Below the pieces are notes generated by a model. The model did not search any database. It was not told where the DNA came from and worked only from the letters and a program-made list of their open reading frames with translations. Positions 13,478-22,252 of a stretch of DNA of 29,816 nucleotides are shown one piece after another. The stretch covers positions 1 through 29,816 of the forward strand of contig CAMOXW010000142.1 in assembly GCA_946629405.1 (NCBI GenBank), read 5' to 3'. The DNA comes from an uncultured Ruminococcus sp. GTDB taxonomy: Bacteria; Bacillota_A; Clostridia; Oscillospirales; Ruminococcaceae. Each line of letters starts with the position of its first letter. Positions within the stretch are counted from its first letter, which is position 1. Both the position numbers and the translations under genes were made by a program.

Positions 13478-15294
13478 GTCTTTCCGTAAGCATTTATACA
13501 CAGCGGCATAATTATCGGCTCACCGTCAGCGTTTTTGAGGCTGTAGCTCTTTACGTCGATCCATTCGTCGCCGTCGGCACTCACATAACAGGTCCCGGCA
13601 TCCGGCGCATAGGCCCTCTGACGGTCGAAGGCGTACTCACTGTCCTGAACGATAAGATAATCCTTAACAGGGCTTTCCATTATAACTATAACCGTATATT
13701 CCTCGCCCTTCCTAACGTGCTTGTGCGACGAGGTCTCGACCATGTGATAGCCGCAGGCACGCTGCGTTCCGCGGGCATCAGGAGAGTCGTAATAGATATA
13801 ATCCTCATCCTTGGTCGTAACATAGACCCTGTAGCTTATATCGTCGCAGACAGTGAAGAACGACACCGCTGTGATGTCCATATCCTCCTCAGCAGTGTAC
13901 TTGACTGCCTGGTAGACCTTATCCATAGGCTTGCCGTCTACTGCGGTATTTGAATGCGAATTATAGTAGCTGTAATCCCAGCCGTAGACCCAATTGGACT
14001 GCACCGTGTCACAAAGGTCAGCATCCGCGATATCAGCCGCCGCAAGCTCGGAATACATGAACATCTTGTCGTCGTAGGATATCCAGTAGTATCCGTAATC
14101 CCCGCTGTATACGCCCCAGCTGTTCCTGACGAGCCATGCGCCGTCATGAGGAGGAGCAACTATAAAATTGTCCCTTGAGTAATTGTCGTCCCAGCCGACT
14201 ACGAGTACTGAATGATTCAGCGCAAGACTGCTGCTGTGAACGTTGTCATAGACATACCACGCACCGCTGAAATTGTCAGTATACTTCTCCTCACCGTCGT
14301 CATAATAGACTGAGCAGATGAGGGCATAGCCGTCGCGGATGAACTCCTTTGCCTTCCGGCTGACCTCATCACGATCGTTTTTTCCTACTCCCGAAAGAAG
14401 ATAAACGTCCGAGACAATATACTCAGAATCCTTTTCAAGGTCGGGGTCGATATCATAATCCGAATAGTCCGGCGGATAAGGCGCCTCTGATTCAGGGACG
14501 ACCGCAGTGTGAAGATTAGCCATTGACGCAATATCATTGGTGCGGTTCGCGTTGTAGTAATACTCCTTGAAGGACTTGTAGAAAGCCCATTCCGAAAGGT
14601 CAGCATCTATTCCCTGTGCAAGCAGGCGGTTCTGGAATATCCCTATCCATGAGAAGGCAAAGCATGAGCCGTATTCGCCCTGACTTTCTATTTTTTCCGG
14701 AAGAAGTCCTTCGTCCGCAAGACTGAAGCTTGACGGCAGAGGCGAATCCGGGAATGCTATCGTGTCTCCCGCTTCATCCTGACCTCCCGATCCAGCCGAA
14801 GCAGAGGCTTTTTCCTTAGCCCTTCGGACGGCTGCGTCCTGGACTATACCTGTACTGCTGCTGGCTTTAGCATTTCTGTTGAATTTACCGACGATCGTGA
14901 AGATATGTGATATGAGCATAACGGTCACAACTGCAAGCGCCGTAACTGCTGCTGATCTGCCCTGCTTCCTGACCGGAGGAGTGTATCCCCGGTACTGCGG
15001 CGGGGTAGTTGTTGTGTGCTGCACCTGAGGAGGAGACTCGCCAGCCGCAGGAGGTCTGTATGTATAAGGTGAAGCATCCGGCTTTGAGGTATTTGTTTGC
15101 TGAGGTCGTGTTCTTACGAAACGTGCCTCGAACTGAGCCTTCGGGCAGGTGCATATTTCTCCTGCCGGAACATTCGCTCCGCAATACTGGCAGACATAAT
15201 CGTGAAGCTCCGGACTTTCGATGCCGTTAGTCCTTGTACAGCCGCAGACCTCGCCGTAAGCGAGATATCTTCCGCAGTCACCGCAAAATGGCAT
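13474..15294 (-). CDS. Membrane-anchored papain-like (C1) cysteine peptidase with N-terminal zinc ribbons
   Basis: A 606-aa protein with an unusual order of parts. Residues 1-50 hold two Cys-rich zinc ribbons (CGDCG...CGC and CQYCG...CTC). A Pro/Thr/Gln-rich linker follows, then one membrane segment at about 114-135 and a Ser/Ala-rich stretch. The C1 peptidase domain follows (about 185-410): Gln in ESQGEYGSC, nucleophile C211, H361 in LNHSVLVVGWDD, N391 in VRNSWG. The C-terminal 200 residues look like the lectin-like beta domain common in Clostridial C1 enzymes. The predicted topology puts ribbons inside and peptidase outside. I chose the second ATG (15294): GGGGGA is 7 nt from it but only 1 nt from the first. 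A consensus promoter precedes it. The target is unknown. Confidence 0.88.
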   Translation of the reverse strand: MPFCGDCGRYLAYGEVCGCTRTNGIESPELHDYVCQYCGANVPAGEICTCPKAQFEARFVRTRPQQTNTSKPDASPYTYRPPAAGESPPQVQHTTTTPPQYRGYTPPVRKQGRSAAVTALAVVTVMLISHIFTIVGKFNRNAKASSSTGIVQDAAVRRAKEKASASAGSGGQDEAGDTIAFPDSPLPSSFSLADEGLLPEKIESQGEYGSCFAFSWIGIFQNRLLAQGIDADLSEWAFYKSFKEYYYNANRTNDIASMANLHTAVVPESEAPYPPDYSDYDIDPDLEKDSEYIVSDVYLLSGVGKNDRDEVSRKAKEFIRDGYALICSVYYDDGEEKYTDNFSGAWYVYDNVHSSSLALNHSVLVVGWDDNYSRDNFIVAPPHDGAWLVRNSWGVYSGDYGYYWISYDDKMFMYSELAAADIADADLCDTVQSNWVYGWDYSYYNSHSNTAVDGKPMDKVYQAVKYTAEEDMDITAVSFFTVCDDISYRVYVTTKDEDYIYYDSPDARGTQRACGYHMVETSSHKHVRKGEEYTVIVIMESPVKDYLIVQDSEYAFDRQRAYAPDAGTCYVSADGDEWIDVKSYSLKNADGEPIIMPLCINAYGKT

Positions 15295-15321
15295 AAACAT
15301 TCCCCCTTCGCCTTTTTCTAT

Positions 15322-15350
15322 AGTATAGCCCTTTTTCCGGGAAATGTCAA
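15322..15350 (-). promoter_or_regulatory. SigA promoter of the cysteine peptidase gene
   Basis: On the minus strand TTGACA (15345-15350), 17 nt, TATACT (15322-15327). The start near 15315 leaves about 20 nt to the start codon. The amidase gene ends upstream at 15399, so the two genes are probably separate transcripts. Confidence 0.88.
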
Positions 15351-15398
15351 GTAAAAGACAGAAATGACAGCTTTGTTGAAAAGGCGAAGAATTTCCGG

Positions 15399-16127
15399 TT
15401 ACCTACCGCTCACGAAATCGGTTATTCCGGAAAAAAGTGTCAGCGCGACTTTGGTCTGGTATTCGTCCGTGTTAAGCAGCGCCGCCTCCTCGGGGTTTGA
15501 CAGGAAGCCGCATTCTGCCATTACTGTGGGATTATCGCTGTAGTAGCAGAGAAAGAGCTCCTTTCCGCACTGCTTGATCTCACGCTCGTTGTCCGGCTGC
15601 AAAAGTGTCCGGAAGCTCCCGCGCAGCGACCTTGCAAGCTCCTCACTCTCTGGATTTGTTGCCGAATAAAACATCTGTGCGCCGCTGTACTGCGGCTGTG
15701 TGAACTGGTTCTGATGTATCGAGATGCATACCGCATTACCGTATTTGTTGAAAAGTGCGAGGCGGTTGTCCATATCCGAGCTTTTCTGGTTGGCAAGTCC
15801 CTCGATGCCGCTGTCGTGTATCGAGATATCAGTGTCCCGCGTGACATCGACCTGATAGCCGTTTATCAGCAGCAGATCGCGCAGCTTCAGGAGTATATTC
15901 AGGTTTATCCCTTTCTCGGGTACTCCATCCGCTGACACGCATCCGCCGTCTGCACCGCCGTGTCCTGCATCAAGCACGATAACAGGCGTTGTCTCAAAGC
16001 GTGAAGCAGAGGTCATTATCGTCTCATCCGGCGATTTTTCGTATATCCTTGAACCTGCCGCAGCGGCTGTTACAGCGCATACAGCGACTATCCCGCTGCT
16101 TATGAGCTTACGTTTTATCTTCTTCAT
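15399..16127 (-). CDS. N-acetylmuramoyl-L-alanine amidase, CwlD-like (Amidase_3)
   Basis: Cuts the amide bond between muramic acid and the stem peptide of peptidoglycan outside the membrane. The 242-aa protein has an N-terminal signal anchor (about 8-25, SSGIVAVCAVTAAAAG) and one catalytic domain. Zinc ligands are H56 in VLDAGHGGADGG, E71 in PEKGINL and H138 in SIHQNQF; the catalytic Glu is E205 in VMAECGFLSN. The size and organisation match CwlD, which makes muramic delta-lactam in spore cortex, but a general autolysin is possible, so I leave the symbol empty. AAAGGAG precedes the ATG. TATAAT on the minus strand near 16155 may be its -10 box, with a poor -35. Confidence 0.92.
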   Translation of the reverse strand: MKKIKRKLISSGIVAVCAVTAAAAGSRIYEKSPDETIMTSASRFETTPVIVLDAGHGGADGGCVSADGVPEKGINLNILLKLRDLLLINGYQVDVTRDTDISIHDSGIEGLANQKSSDMDNRLALFNKYGNAVCISIHQNQFTQPQYSGAQMFYSATNPESEELARSLRGSFRTLLQPDNEREIKQCGKELFLCYYSDNPTVMAECGFLSNPEEAALLNTDEYQTKVALTLFSGITDFVSGR

Positions 16128-16338
16128 AGCAAATGCTCCTTTGAGTTTTTGTAAATTATACGCTTATTGATGAAAAAATATAACCCGGTCAGCAGACTTT
16201 CCGTCGGTCAGCAGCAGAGACTGATTCAGCCGATCACGGCAGCTTTCAGTTTCTTAGTTCTCGCAAAAATATGCATAAAACTGGACTAATTGCTTTGTGA
16301 ATATTATGTGAAACTTCTGTTAAAGTTCACCAAAGATA

Positions 16339-16367
16339 TTGACATTATTTCGTCAAAGTGCTATAAT
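16339..16367 (+). promoter_or_regulatory. Perfect-consensus SigA promoter of the ABC transporter gene
   Basis: TTGACA (16339-16344), 17 nt, TATAAT (16362-16367), followed by an A/T-rich leader of about 46 nt. Just upstream GTGAA and TTCAC arms (16309-16330) and a repeated CGGTCAGCAG (16186 and 16205) could be regulator sites, but neither is convincing alone. Nothing else is seen in the 292-nt gap. Confidence 0.9.
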
Positions 16368-16419
16368 CTATAATGTCTATTTTAACTTTAAGACTAATAT
16401 AACTGAAAGGGTGAATTGA

Positions 16420-19395
16420 TTGTTACAGCTTAAACAGATAGTAAAGCACTACGGCAGCGGCGACAATATAGTCAAGGCTCTCAACGGCGTCGATATAACG
16501 TTCCGAGAGAATGAATTTGTGGCTATTCTCGGTCATTCCGGCTGCGGCAAGACAACACTGCTGAACATCATAGGAGGACTTGATCATTATACCTCTGGTG
16601 ACCTCATAATCAACGGCGTTTCCACTAAAAAATATAAGGACAGAGACTGGGATGCATACAGAAACCACTCCATAGGCTTCATCTTCCAGAGCTACAACCT
16701 TATCCCTCATCAGACCGTTCTTTCAAACGTCGAGCTCGCACTCACAATTTCCGGCGTTTCTAAATCCGAACGCAGAAAGCGCGCCAAGGAAGCACTCGAA
16801 AAGGTCGGCCTCGGAGATCAGCTCCACAAAAAGCCAAACCAGATGTCAGGCGGTCAGATGCAGCGTGTCGCTATCGCGCGTGCCCTTATAAATGACCCGG
16901 ATATACTCCTCGCGGATGAGCCTACCGGTGCTCTCGACAGCGAAACAAGCATCCAGGTAATGGAGCTCCTGAAGGAGATCGCCAAGGATAAGCTCGTTGT
17001 TATGGTTACTCATAACCCTGAGCTTGCCGAGCAGTATGCTACTCGTATCGTAAGGATAAAGGACGGTACCCTGACTGCGGACAGCGATCCGTTTACTCCC
17101 GAGAAGGAGGACGTTCCCGTCAAGGAAAAGAAAAAGCGCGTGTCCATGTCCTTCCTCACCGCTGTTTCACTTTCGCTCAATAACCTCATGACCAAGAAGG
17201 GAAGAACTCTCCTGACCGCCTTCGCGGGCTCGATAGGTATCATCGGTATCGCTCTGATACTCTCCCTTTCGACCGGTATCAATGAGTATATCGACCACGT
17301 TCAGGAGGAGACGCTTTCCTCCTACCCGATAACTATCGACCGCGAATCGACCGATACCTCCGAGCTTTTCAAGACTATGTTCGGCGAGACCGAGCCTGTC
17401 GAGCATGACCCAAGCGATTCTCCGGATACTGTCTATGCGGGTACCGAAATGTACGATATGTTCAACAACATCAATTCTACCGCCAAGCAGGTAAACAATA
17501 TGGCAAGGTTCAAGAAGTTCGTTGACACAGACAAGACTATCAAGGAAAAATCAAAAGCCGTATCCTACGGATACGATATCCAGATGCCTATTTTCAGCCG
17601 CGATGAGAATGGCGTTATCGTAAAGTCAGATCTCAACGAGATCTACGCAAAGGCTATGGGAATGGATAGCATGATGCAGGATAACGCGATGTTCTCCGGT
17701 TCAAACAACAGCATGATGTCCATGTGGAGCGTAGATGTATGGGAGGAGCTCCTTCCCTCCGATGACGGCAAGGATATAAATGAGCTGCTCTATGAACAGT
17801 ACGACGTCGTCAAGGGAAAGTGGCCCGAGAATTACGACGAGGTAGTAGTTGTCCTTGACGAGAACAACGAGATCCCCGATATGATAACCTACGCTCTCGG
17901 CTTCAAGTCAGCGGACGGCTTCGGTGATATAATCAAGTCCGCCATGAGAGGTGAGGAGATCAAGAACTACGGCGTTACCAAGTGGAGCTTCGACGAGATA
18001 ATGGCGAGGGAGTACAAGCTCATTCTTCCTTGTGAATACTATGAGCCCTCCACCGACGGCAGAGGCGGATATACCGACCTTACAAGAAGTGAATCCGGTC
18101 TTGAACTGCTCTACAATAACGACAACGTTGGTCTGAAACTCAAGGTTGTAGGCTTCATCAGACCCAAGGAGGATACGAGGGTCAGCATGATAAACGGCTT
18201 TATCGGTTATACAAAGTCGCTCACCAACTTCATCATAGACAAGACAAATTCTTCCGCGATCGTTCTCGATCAGGTCAACGATCAGGTCAATGACCTTGTG
18301 AACGGCAAGAAGTTCCGCACAGATGATTACGTCGGACCTACTGACGAACAGAAGGCTGCCTCCGCTAAGGAGTACATCAGCGGGCTCAATACCGCAGGCA
18401 AGGCTGATGTCGCAAAGTTCATCCTCAGCCAGCCCTCTGCGGAGGAGCTTCAGAGCATGATCGAGGAGGGAATGAAGCCTGCCAACCGTAAGCAGCTCCT
18501 TAAAGATATCGAGGCGCTCGGCTCAGGAAGCTCTGAGGGCGCTGATGAGGCAAAGGCTGTTGCAAAGTCCCTCGAAAGCCTTACCGATGAACAGTTCGAG
18601 CAGTATGCCCCGGATATACTCAAAACCATCCTTCCGTTCAAGTATGCTGCTGACAAGGCGTCCGAGCTCTCAGGCTACACCGAGCAGGAGCTTGCCGATA
18701 TGCTGGAGGAAATGGAAATTTCCGATGCTGTATACGTCCTTGTCTTCGATACATACATCCCCGAGGAGATCTCCGATTTCACCTATGAGGATATCCTATA
18801 CAAGCTCGGATATGCCGATTTAGAGGACCCTGCCCACATCAGGATCTTTGCCAAGTCCTTCGAGGACAAGGACGCTATTGAGGACTCTATCGAGGATTAC
18901 AATGACTCCGTTGAGGACGAAGCAGATATTATCCACTATACTGACTTCGTAAAGCTCCTCATGTCGTCCGTAACGAGTATAATCACCGGTATTTCCTACC
19001 TGCTGATCGCATTCGTCGGAATTTCTCTTGTGGTATCGTCGATCATGATAGGCATCATCACCTACATCTCGGTACTCGAGCGTACACGCGAGATCGGTAT
19101 ACTCCGTGCGATTGGAGCTTCAAAGCACGATGTTTCGACTGTATTCAATGCCGAGACCCTTCTTGTGGGATTTGCGGCAGGTCTTATCGGTATCGCAGTT
19201 TCAGTGCTGCTGACTATCCCGATAAACCTCATCATTCACAATGTTACGGATCTTGATGAGCTCCGCGCTCATGTTCCTGTGGTGGCAGCTATAGTGCTCA
19301 TTGCGATAAGTATGTTCCTCACGTTCATTGCCGGACTTATCCCGTCAAGAGTTGCCTCCAAGAAGGATCCTGTGGTTGCTCTCCGAACAGAATAA
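16420..19395 (+). CDS. MacB-type ABC transporter, fused ATPase and permease with large extracellular domain
   Basis: A 991-aa single-chain transporter half. The ATPase (1-225) has Walker A GHSGCGKT (38-45), signature MSGGQ (142-146) and Walker B ILLADEP with D166/E167. A short Lys-rich linker precedes TM1 (about 260-283). About 565 residues of extracellular, acidic, helix-rich sequence follow. Three C-terminal helices (about 852-885, 911-938, 952-975) complete the MacB/FtsX fold, with LERTREIGILRAIGAS between them. Such proteins couple ATP use to movements of a periplasmic or surface domain (mechanotransmission) and handle peptides, antibiotics or cell-wall hydrolases. It starts at TTG, supported by AAAGGGTG 6 nt upstream. 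It is alone on its transcript and no partner or two-component system is adjacent. Substrate unknown. Confidence 0.92.
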   Translation: MLQLKQIVKHYGSGDNIVKALNGVDITFRENEFVAILGHSGCGKTTLLNIIGGLDHYTSGDLIINGVSTKKYKDRDWDAYRNHSIGFIFQSYNLIPHQTVLSNVELALTISGVSKSERRKRAKEALEKVGLGDQLHKKPNQMSGGQMQRVAIARALINDPDILLADEPTGALDSETSIQVMELLKEIAKDKLVVMVTHNPELAEQYATRIVRIKDGTLTADSDPFTPEKEDVPVKEKKKRVSMSFLTAVSLSLNNLMTKKGRTLLTAFAGSIGIIGIALILSLSTGINEYIDHVQEETLSSYPITIDRESTDTSELFKTMFGETEPVEHDPSDSPDTVYAGTEMYDMFNNINSTAKQVNNMARFKKFVDTDKTIKEKSKAVSYGYDIQMPIFSRDENGVIVKSDLNEIYAKAMGMDSMMQDNAMFSGSNNSMMSMWSVDVWEELLPSDDGKDINELLYEQYDVVKGKWPENYDEVVVVLDENNEIPDMITYALGFKSADGFGDIIKSAMRGEEIKNYGVTKWSFDEIMAREYKLILPCEYYEPSTDGRGGYTDLTRSESGLELLYNNDNVGLKLKVVGFIRPKEDTRVSMINGFIGYTKSLTNFIIDKTNSSAIVLDQVNDQVNDLVNGKKFRTDDYVGPTDEQKAASAKEYISGLNTAGKADVAKFILSQPSAEELQSMIEEGMKPANRKQLLKDIEALGSGSSEGADEAKAVAKSLESLTDEQFEQYAPDILKTILPFKYAADKASELSGYTEQELADMLEEMEISDAVYVLVFDTYIPEEISDFTYEDILYKLGYADLEDPAHIRIFAKSFEDKDAIEDSIEDYNDSVEDEADIIHYTDFVKLLMSSVTSIITGISYLLIAFVGISLVVSSIMIGIITYISVLERTREIGILRAIGASKHDVSTVFNAETLLVGFAAGLIGIAVSVLLTIPINLIIHNVTDLDELRAHVPVVAAIVLIAISMFLTFIAGLIPSRVASKKDPVVALRTE

Positions 19396-19410
19396 TAACC
19401 GATACCATGC

Positions 19411-19440
19411 AAAAAAAGGACGCCCCTCGGCGTCCTTTTT
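19411..19440. terminator. Bidirectional intrinsic terminator
   Basis: AAAAAGGACGCC (19413-19424) pairs with GGCGTCCTTTTT (19429-19440) around CCTC. It has T-runs on both strands and lies between the ABC transporter stop and the stop of the converging rib-operon lipoprotein gene. Confidence 0.95.
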
Positions 19441-19441
19441 G

Positions 19442-21097
19442 TTATGATAGGCTGTCAGCGTACTCCTCGATCTCGTCAGCAAGTGATCTTACATACTTCA
19501 CCGACATTACATCGCTGAAGCCGCAGCTTTTCAGTGACTTGCAGAACTGTGTATCGTAGGAATAAACATCTACCTTAGATATCTTCTCGTACTTTTCCTG
19601 TGCCTTTGAAAGCGATTTTGAGCAGTCCCTCCAGATGTCGAACGCAGCGAGCGCTGACGTTCCGTAGCTGAGGTAATATCCGGGAGACTCGAAAACGTGT
19701 GGTATATCGTAGAAGTTTATGCTGAACACATCTCCGCAGACATCGTTCCAGATCGTTATCACGTCCTCAGGCTCGAGCTCATCGAGGCGGGTTATGACCT
19801 CATTCTCAAATTTTCCGACCATGAAGCCTCCGATTGCCGAATCAAGCATATCCAGCACACGGTATGCCTTCATCGGCTCAGCCAGATCACCGTAGATATC
19901 ATCGTAGAACTGCGTGAACAGGAACTCAAAGCCCTGCGACTGTATTTCGGCAATGTCCAGACACATCGGAGTGTTGTACCTTCCGCCGTCATAATTGTAG
20001 GCCGAGCAGAAATGCCCGAATTCATGCACAGCAGTGCTCATGGCGTACATATCGTCCATGTGGTTTATGAAGATGAAAGCATCGTCTGTCAGGGGCAGGG
20101 AAGTTGTGAACGATCCGGGATAAGCGGCTTCATCACCGGTGAAGCAGTAAAGTTCCTCGTCGATTATTTTGTCCGCGAGCCTTGCGATATCGTTGTTGAG
20201 CCTCGGGGCATACTTCTGTATGATGGTGAAGGGCTCATCTATCTCGGGCGGGTCGTAGAGAATATCATCCGCGCCGTCCATTTCGCTGAAGGCATCATAA
20301 AGGTCCATATAAGCCGGGAGTATACTGTCAATGACCTCGTCCGTCATATCCGCGACTGTCTCGGTATCAAAATCACGGCAGTAGTCGCGGTAGATGTCCT
20401 CGATGTTGCTCTCATTGCCGCGCAGGACATTGAGGTATATCTCAGCGCAGCGGAGCGCTTTTTCGTCCTCGTCTATATCCTCATCGGAGTAGAGGTCGTA
20501 ATACTCATCAAGAAGTTCATCGCTCAGCTCGTAGTCAACTCTTGCATAGCCCTCAACGCGCTTTGCCGTCATGGAGGGCGACTCAAAGATCTCGAGCATA
20601 TTATCGTCGATATAGTCCTCTGCAAGGTCGCTGTATTCGTCCTTCTCATAGCAGCGCGTCAGAGCGAGAGCCGTGAGAAGGCTGTAGACGTAGGCGTCCT
20701 CCGAGCATCTGTCATTTTCAGCCTCAAGCTCCTCGTTCTCGAAATCGAGGTAGTAGTTGAGCGTAATGCGCGAGGAGGCATCCTGAACGAGCCTCCAGTC
20801 GCTGAGAAGCAACTCGATATCCTCACTGACCTTGTCGCGGTTGCCGGGCTTCTTTATATCCTCCAGGAGGGCAAGCGGGTGCTCGCGGAGTTCATCCAGG
20901 TCGAAGGGCTCATAGGCTATCCTGTACTCTCCGGAGTAGGTGCTGCCGGAGGAGTCTGTTGATGTCTCCTTAGCGGAAGTCGTCTTTGAAGCGGAGGAAT
21001 CATCGCCTGAGAGACTTTCAGAGTTGTCGGCGCAGGAAATAAGAGGTGCGGTCATGGTAAGCGCAAGTGCGAGCGCGGTGATTCGTGTCGGTCTCAT
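19442..21097 (-). CDS. Lipoprotein with M3-like zinc metallopeptidase domain
   Basis: A 551-aa protein starting at the ATG ending at 21097, with AAAGGA just upstream. The signal peptide ends in the lipobox LISC, then a Ser/Thr-rich spacer. The long acidic, helix-rich body carries HEFGH (H358, E359, H362) and a possible third ligand E384 in DIAEIQSQGFE. This spacing and the surrounding sequence resemble M3 oligopeptidases (oligoendopeptidase F, Pz-peptidase), though the rest is diverged and shorter. It would act on peptides at the outer face of the membrane. It starts one base after the HAD gene stop and so appears to be the last gene of the riboflavin operon, an unexpected place for a peptidase. 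Function in that context is unknown. Confidence 0.78.
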   Translation of the reverse strand: MRPTRITALALALTMTAPLISCADNSESLSGDDSSASKTTSAKETSTDSSGSTYSGEYRIAYEPFDLDELREHPLALLEDIKKPGNRDKVSEDIELLLSDWRLVQDASSRITLNYYLDFENEELEAENDRCSEDAYVYSLLTALALTRCYEKDEYSDLAEDYIDDNMLEIFESPSMTAKRVEGYARVDYELSDELLDEYYDLYSDEDIDEDEKALRCAEIYLNVLRGNESNIEDIYRDYCRDFDTETVADMTDEVIDSILPAYMDLYDAFSEMDGADDILYDPPEIDEPFTIIQKYAPRLNNDIARLADKIIDEELYCFTGDEAAYPGSFTTSLPLTDDAFIFINHMDDMYAMSTAVHEFGHFCSAYNYDGGRYNTPMCLDIAEIQSQGFEFLFTQFYDDIYGDLAEPMKAYRVLDMLDSAIGGFMVGKFENEVITRLDELEPEDVITIWNDVCGDVFSINFYDIPHVFESPGYYLSYGTSALAAFDIWRDCSKSLSKAQEKYEKISKVDVYSYDTQFCKSLKSCGFSDVMSVKYVRSLADEIEEYADSLS

Positions 21098-21098
21098 A

Positions 21099-21764
21099 TC
21101 ATTTCCTTTCTGCCAGCAGCACGGTGACTGCGGCTGGTATATCACAGATGTCAGATACGATTATGTCAGCGCCGGAGAGCTCTCCGCGTACTCCGTAGCC
21201 GTATGCACATCCTATGGATGGCAGTCCGTTTTTAACGGCGATCTCGATATCATGGGAGCGGTCGCCGATTATAACAAATGGACCTCCGAGCTTCGGGGCG
21301 ACCTTCAGGAATATCTCATGCTTCGGGATAAAATCATAATCCTCGCAGCAGAAGAAGAAGTCGAAGAACCGTTCAAGCCCGAAAACTCTTGTGTGGCGCT
21401 CCATATAGGCTCTGCGGCAGTTGCTCAGGAAGCACAGGCGGTGTCCCTCGGATTTCAGCTTCATCAGTACGTCCTCGGTGCCGGGGAACAGAGCTCCCTC
21501 GCCGTTGTCGATGCGCCGTGCCATATCCTCACCGAGCCTGATTCTTGCCTGCTCGCGTATTTCCGGGTCAAGCTCCGGGTGGAACTGCGACCACATATCG
21601 TTTGAATTAAAACCGAGCCAGCGGCTTATCTCGCTGTCTGAGTAGCTTCTTGCGGGGATGTAGCCCCTGTCCGAGAGCCACTGCATAGTGCTGCGGAAGG
21701 CAGGAGCATAGGTCAGCATTGACTGGTGGAGCGTTCCGTCATAGTCAAAGAAGATGTCAGCCAT
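21099..21764 (-). CDS. HAD-superfamily phosphatase; candidate riboflavin-pathway phosphatase
   Basis: A 221-aa HAD hydrolase with all four motifs: DYDGT (7-11) holding the nucleophile and acid/base Asp, SNC in LCFLSNCRRA, the Lys in FIPKHE, and GDRSHD. The cap is alpha-helical, placed between motifs 1 and 2 as in phosphoglycolate-phosphatase-like proteins. Its start overlaps the ribH stop (TGATG). The riboflavin pathway needs a phosphatase for 5-amino-6-ribitylamino-uracil 5'-phosphate. In B. subtilis and E. coli HAD enzymes such as YcsE and YigB do this but are not in the rib operon. Position within an FMN-riboswitch operon makes this a good candidate for that step. Substrate is inferred from context only; repair of phosphoglycolate is an alternative. 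Confidence 0.88.
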   Translation of the reverse strand: MADIFFDYDGTLHQSMLTYAPAFRSTMQWLSDRGYIPARSYSDSEISRWLGFNSNDMWSQFHPELDPEIREQARIRLGEDMARRIDNGEGALFPGTEDVLMKLKSEGHRLCFLSNCRRAYMERHTRVFGLERFFDFFFCCEDYDFIPKHEIFLKVAPKLGGPFVIIGDRSHDIEIAVKNGLPSIGCAYGYGVRGELSGADIIVSDICDIPAAVTVLLAERK

Positions 21765-22231
21765 CAGTCTTCGATCTCCCTAATGAGGTTTATCATTTCG
21801 ATAGCTCCCTCGGCACACTCGCTGCCCTTGTTGCCAGCCTTTGAGCCGGCGCGCTCGATAGCCTGCTCGATGTTTTCGGTAGTGATAACGCCGAACATTA
21901 CAGGGATACCGGTCTGCATAGAGGCCTGAGCTATGCCTTTTGCAGCCTCATTGCACACAAGGTCGTAGTGTGAGGTGCTTCCTCTGATAACAGCTCCGAG
22001 GCAGATAACAGCGTCGTACTTGCCTGACTTTGCCATTTTTGAGGCGATGAGGGGGATCTCGAATGCACCGGGCACCCATGCGACGTCGATGGAATCTTCG
22101 TCAACGTCGTGGCGCTTTAATGTATCGAGCGCACCGCCGAGCAGTTTTGAGGTGATGAACTCGTTGAAACGTGCAACGACGATGCCGATGCGTACATTTT
22201 TAGCGATAAAATTTCCTTCATAAGTTTTCAT
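21764..22231 (-). CDS. ribH: 6,7-dimethyl-8-ribityllumazine synthase
   Basis: Condenses 5-amino-6-ribitylaminouracil with 3,4-dihydroxy-2-butanone 4-phosphate to lumazine; forms large icosahedral or pentameric shells in the cytoplasm. The 155-aa length is standard. Recognisable parts are [22 protein letters not shown] (substrate site), [19 protein letters not shown] with the catalytic His, and [26 protein letters not shown] precedes the ATG. It lies between an unknown membrane protein and the HAD phosphatase, both on the same strand and closely spaced. Confidence 0.97.
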   Translation of the reverse strand: MKTYEGNFIAKNVRIGIVVARFNEFITSKLLGGALDTLKRHDVDEDSIDVAWVPGAFEIPLIASKMAKSGKYDAVICLGAVIRGSTSHYDLVCNEAAKGIAQASMQTGIPVMFGVITTENIEQAIERAGSKAGNKGSECAEGAIEMINLIREIED

Positions 22232-22252
22232 AATAACAATTCTCCTTAGATT

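Noticed and set aside
16186..16214. Direct repeat CGGTCAGCAG, two copies 19 nt apart
   Set aside because: Might be regulator sites, but only two short copies and far from the promoter at 16339; not enough to call.
19697..20962. A 421-codon open frame on the plus strand
   Set aside because: It lies antisense to the M3-like lipoprotein gene, has no ribosome site or recognisable domain, and mirrors the codon pattern of the real gene.
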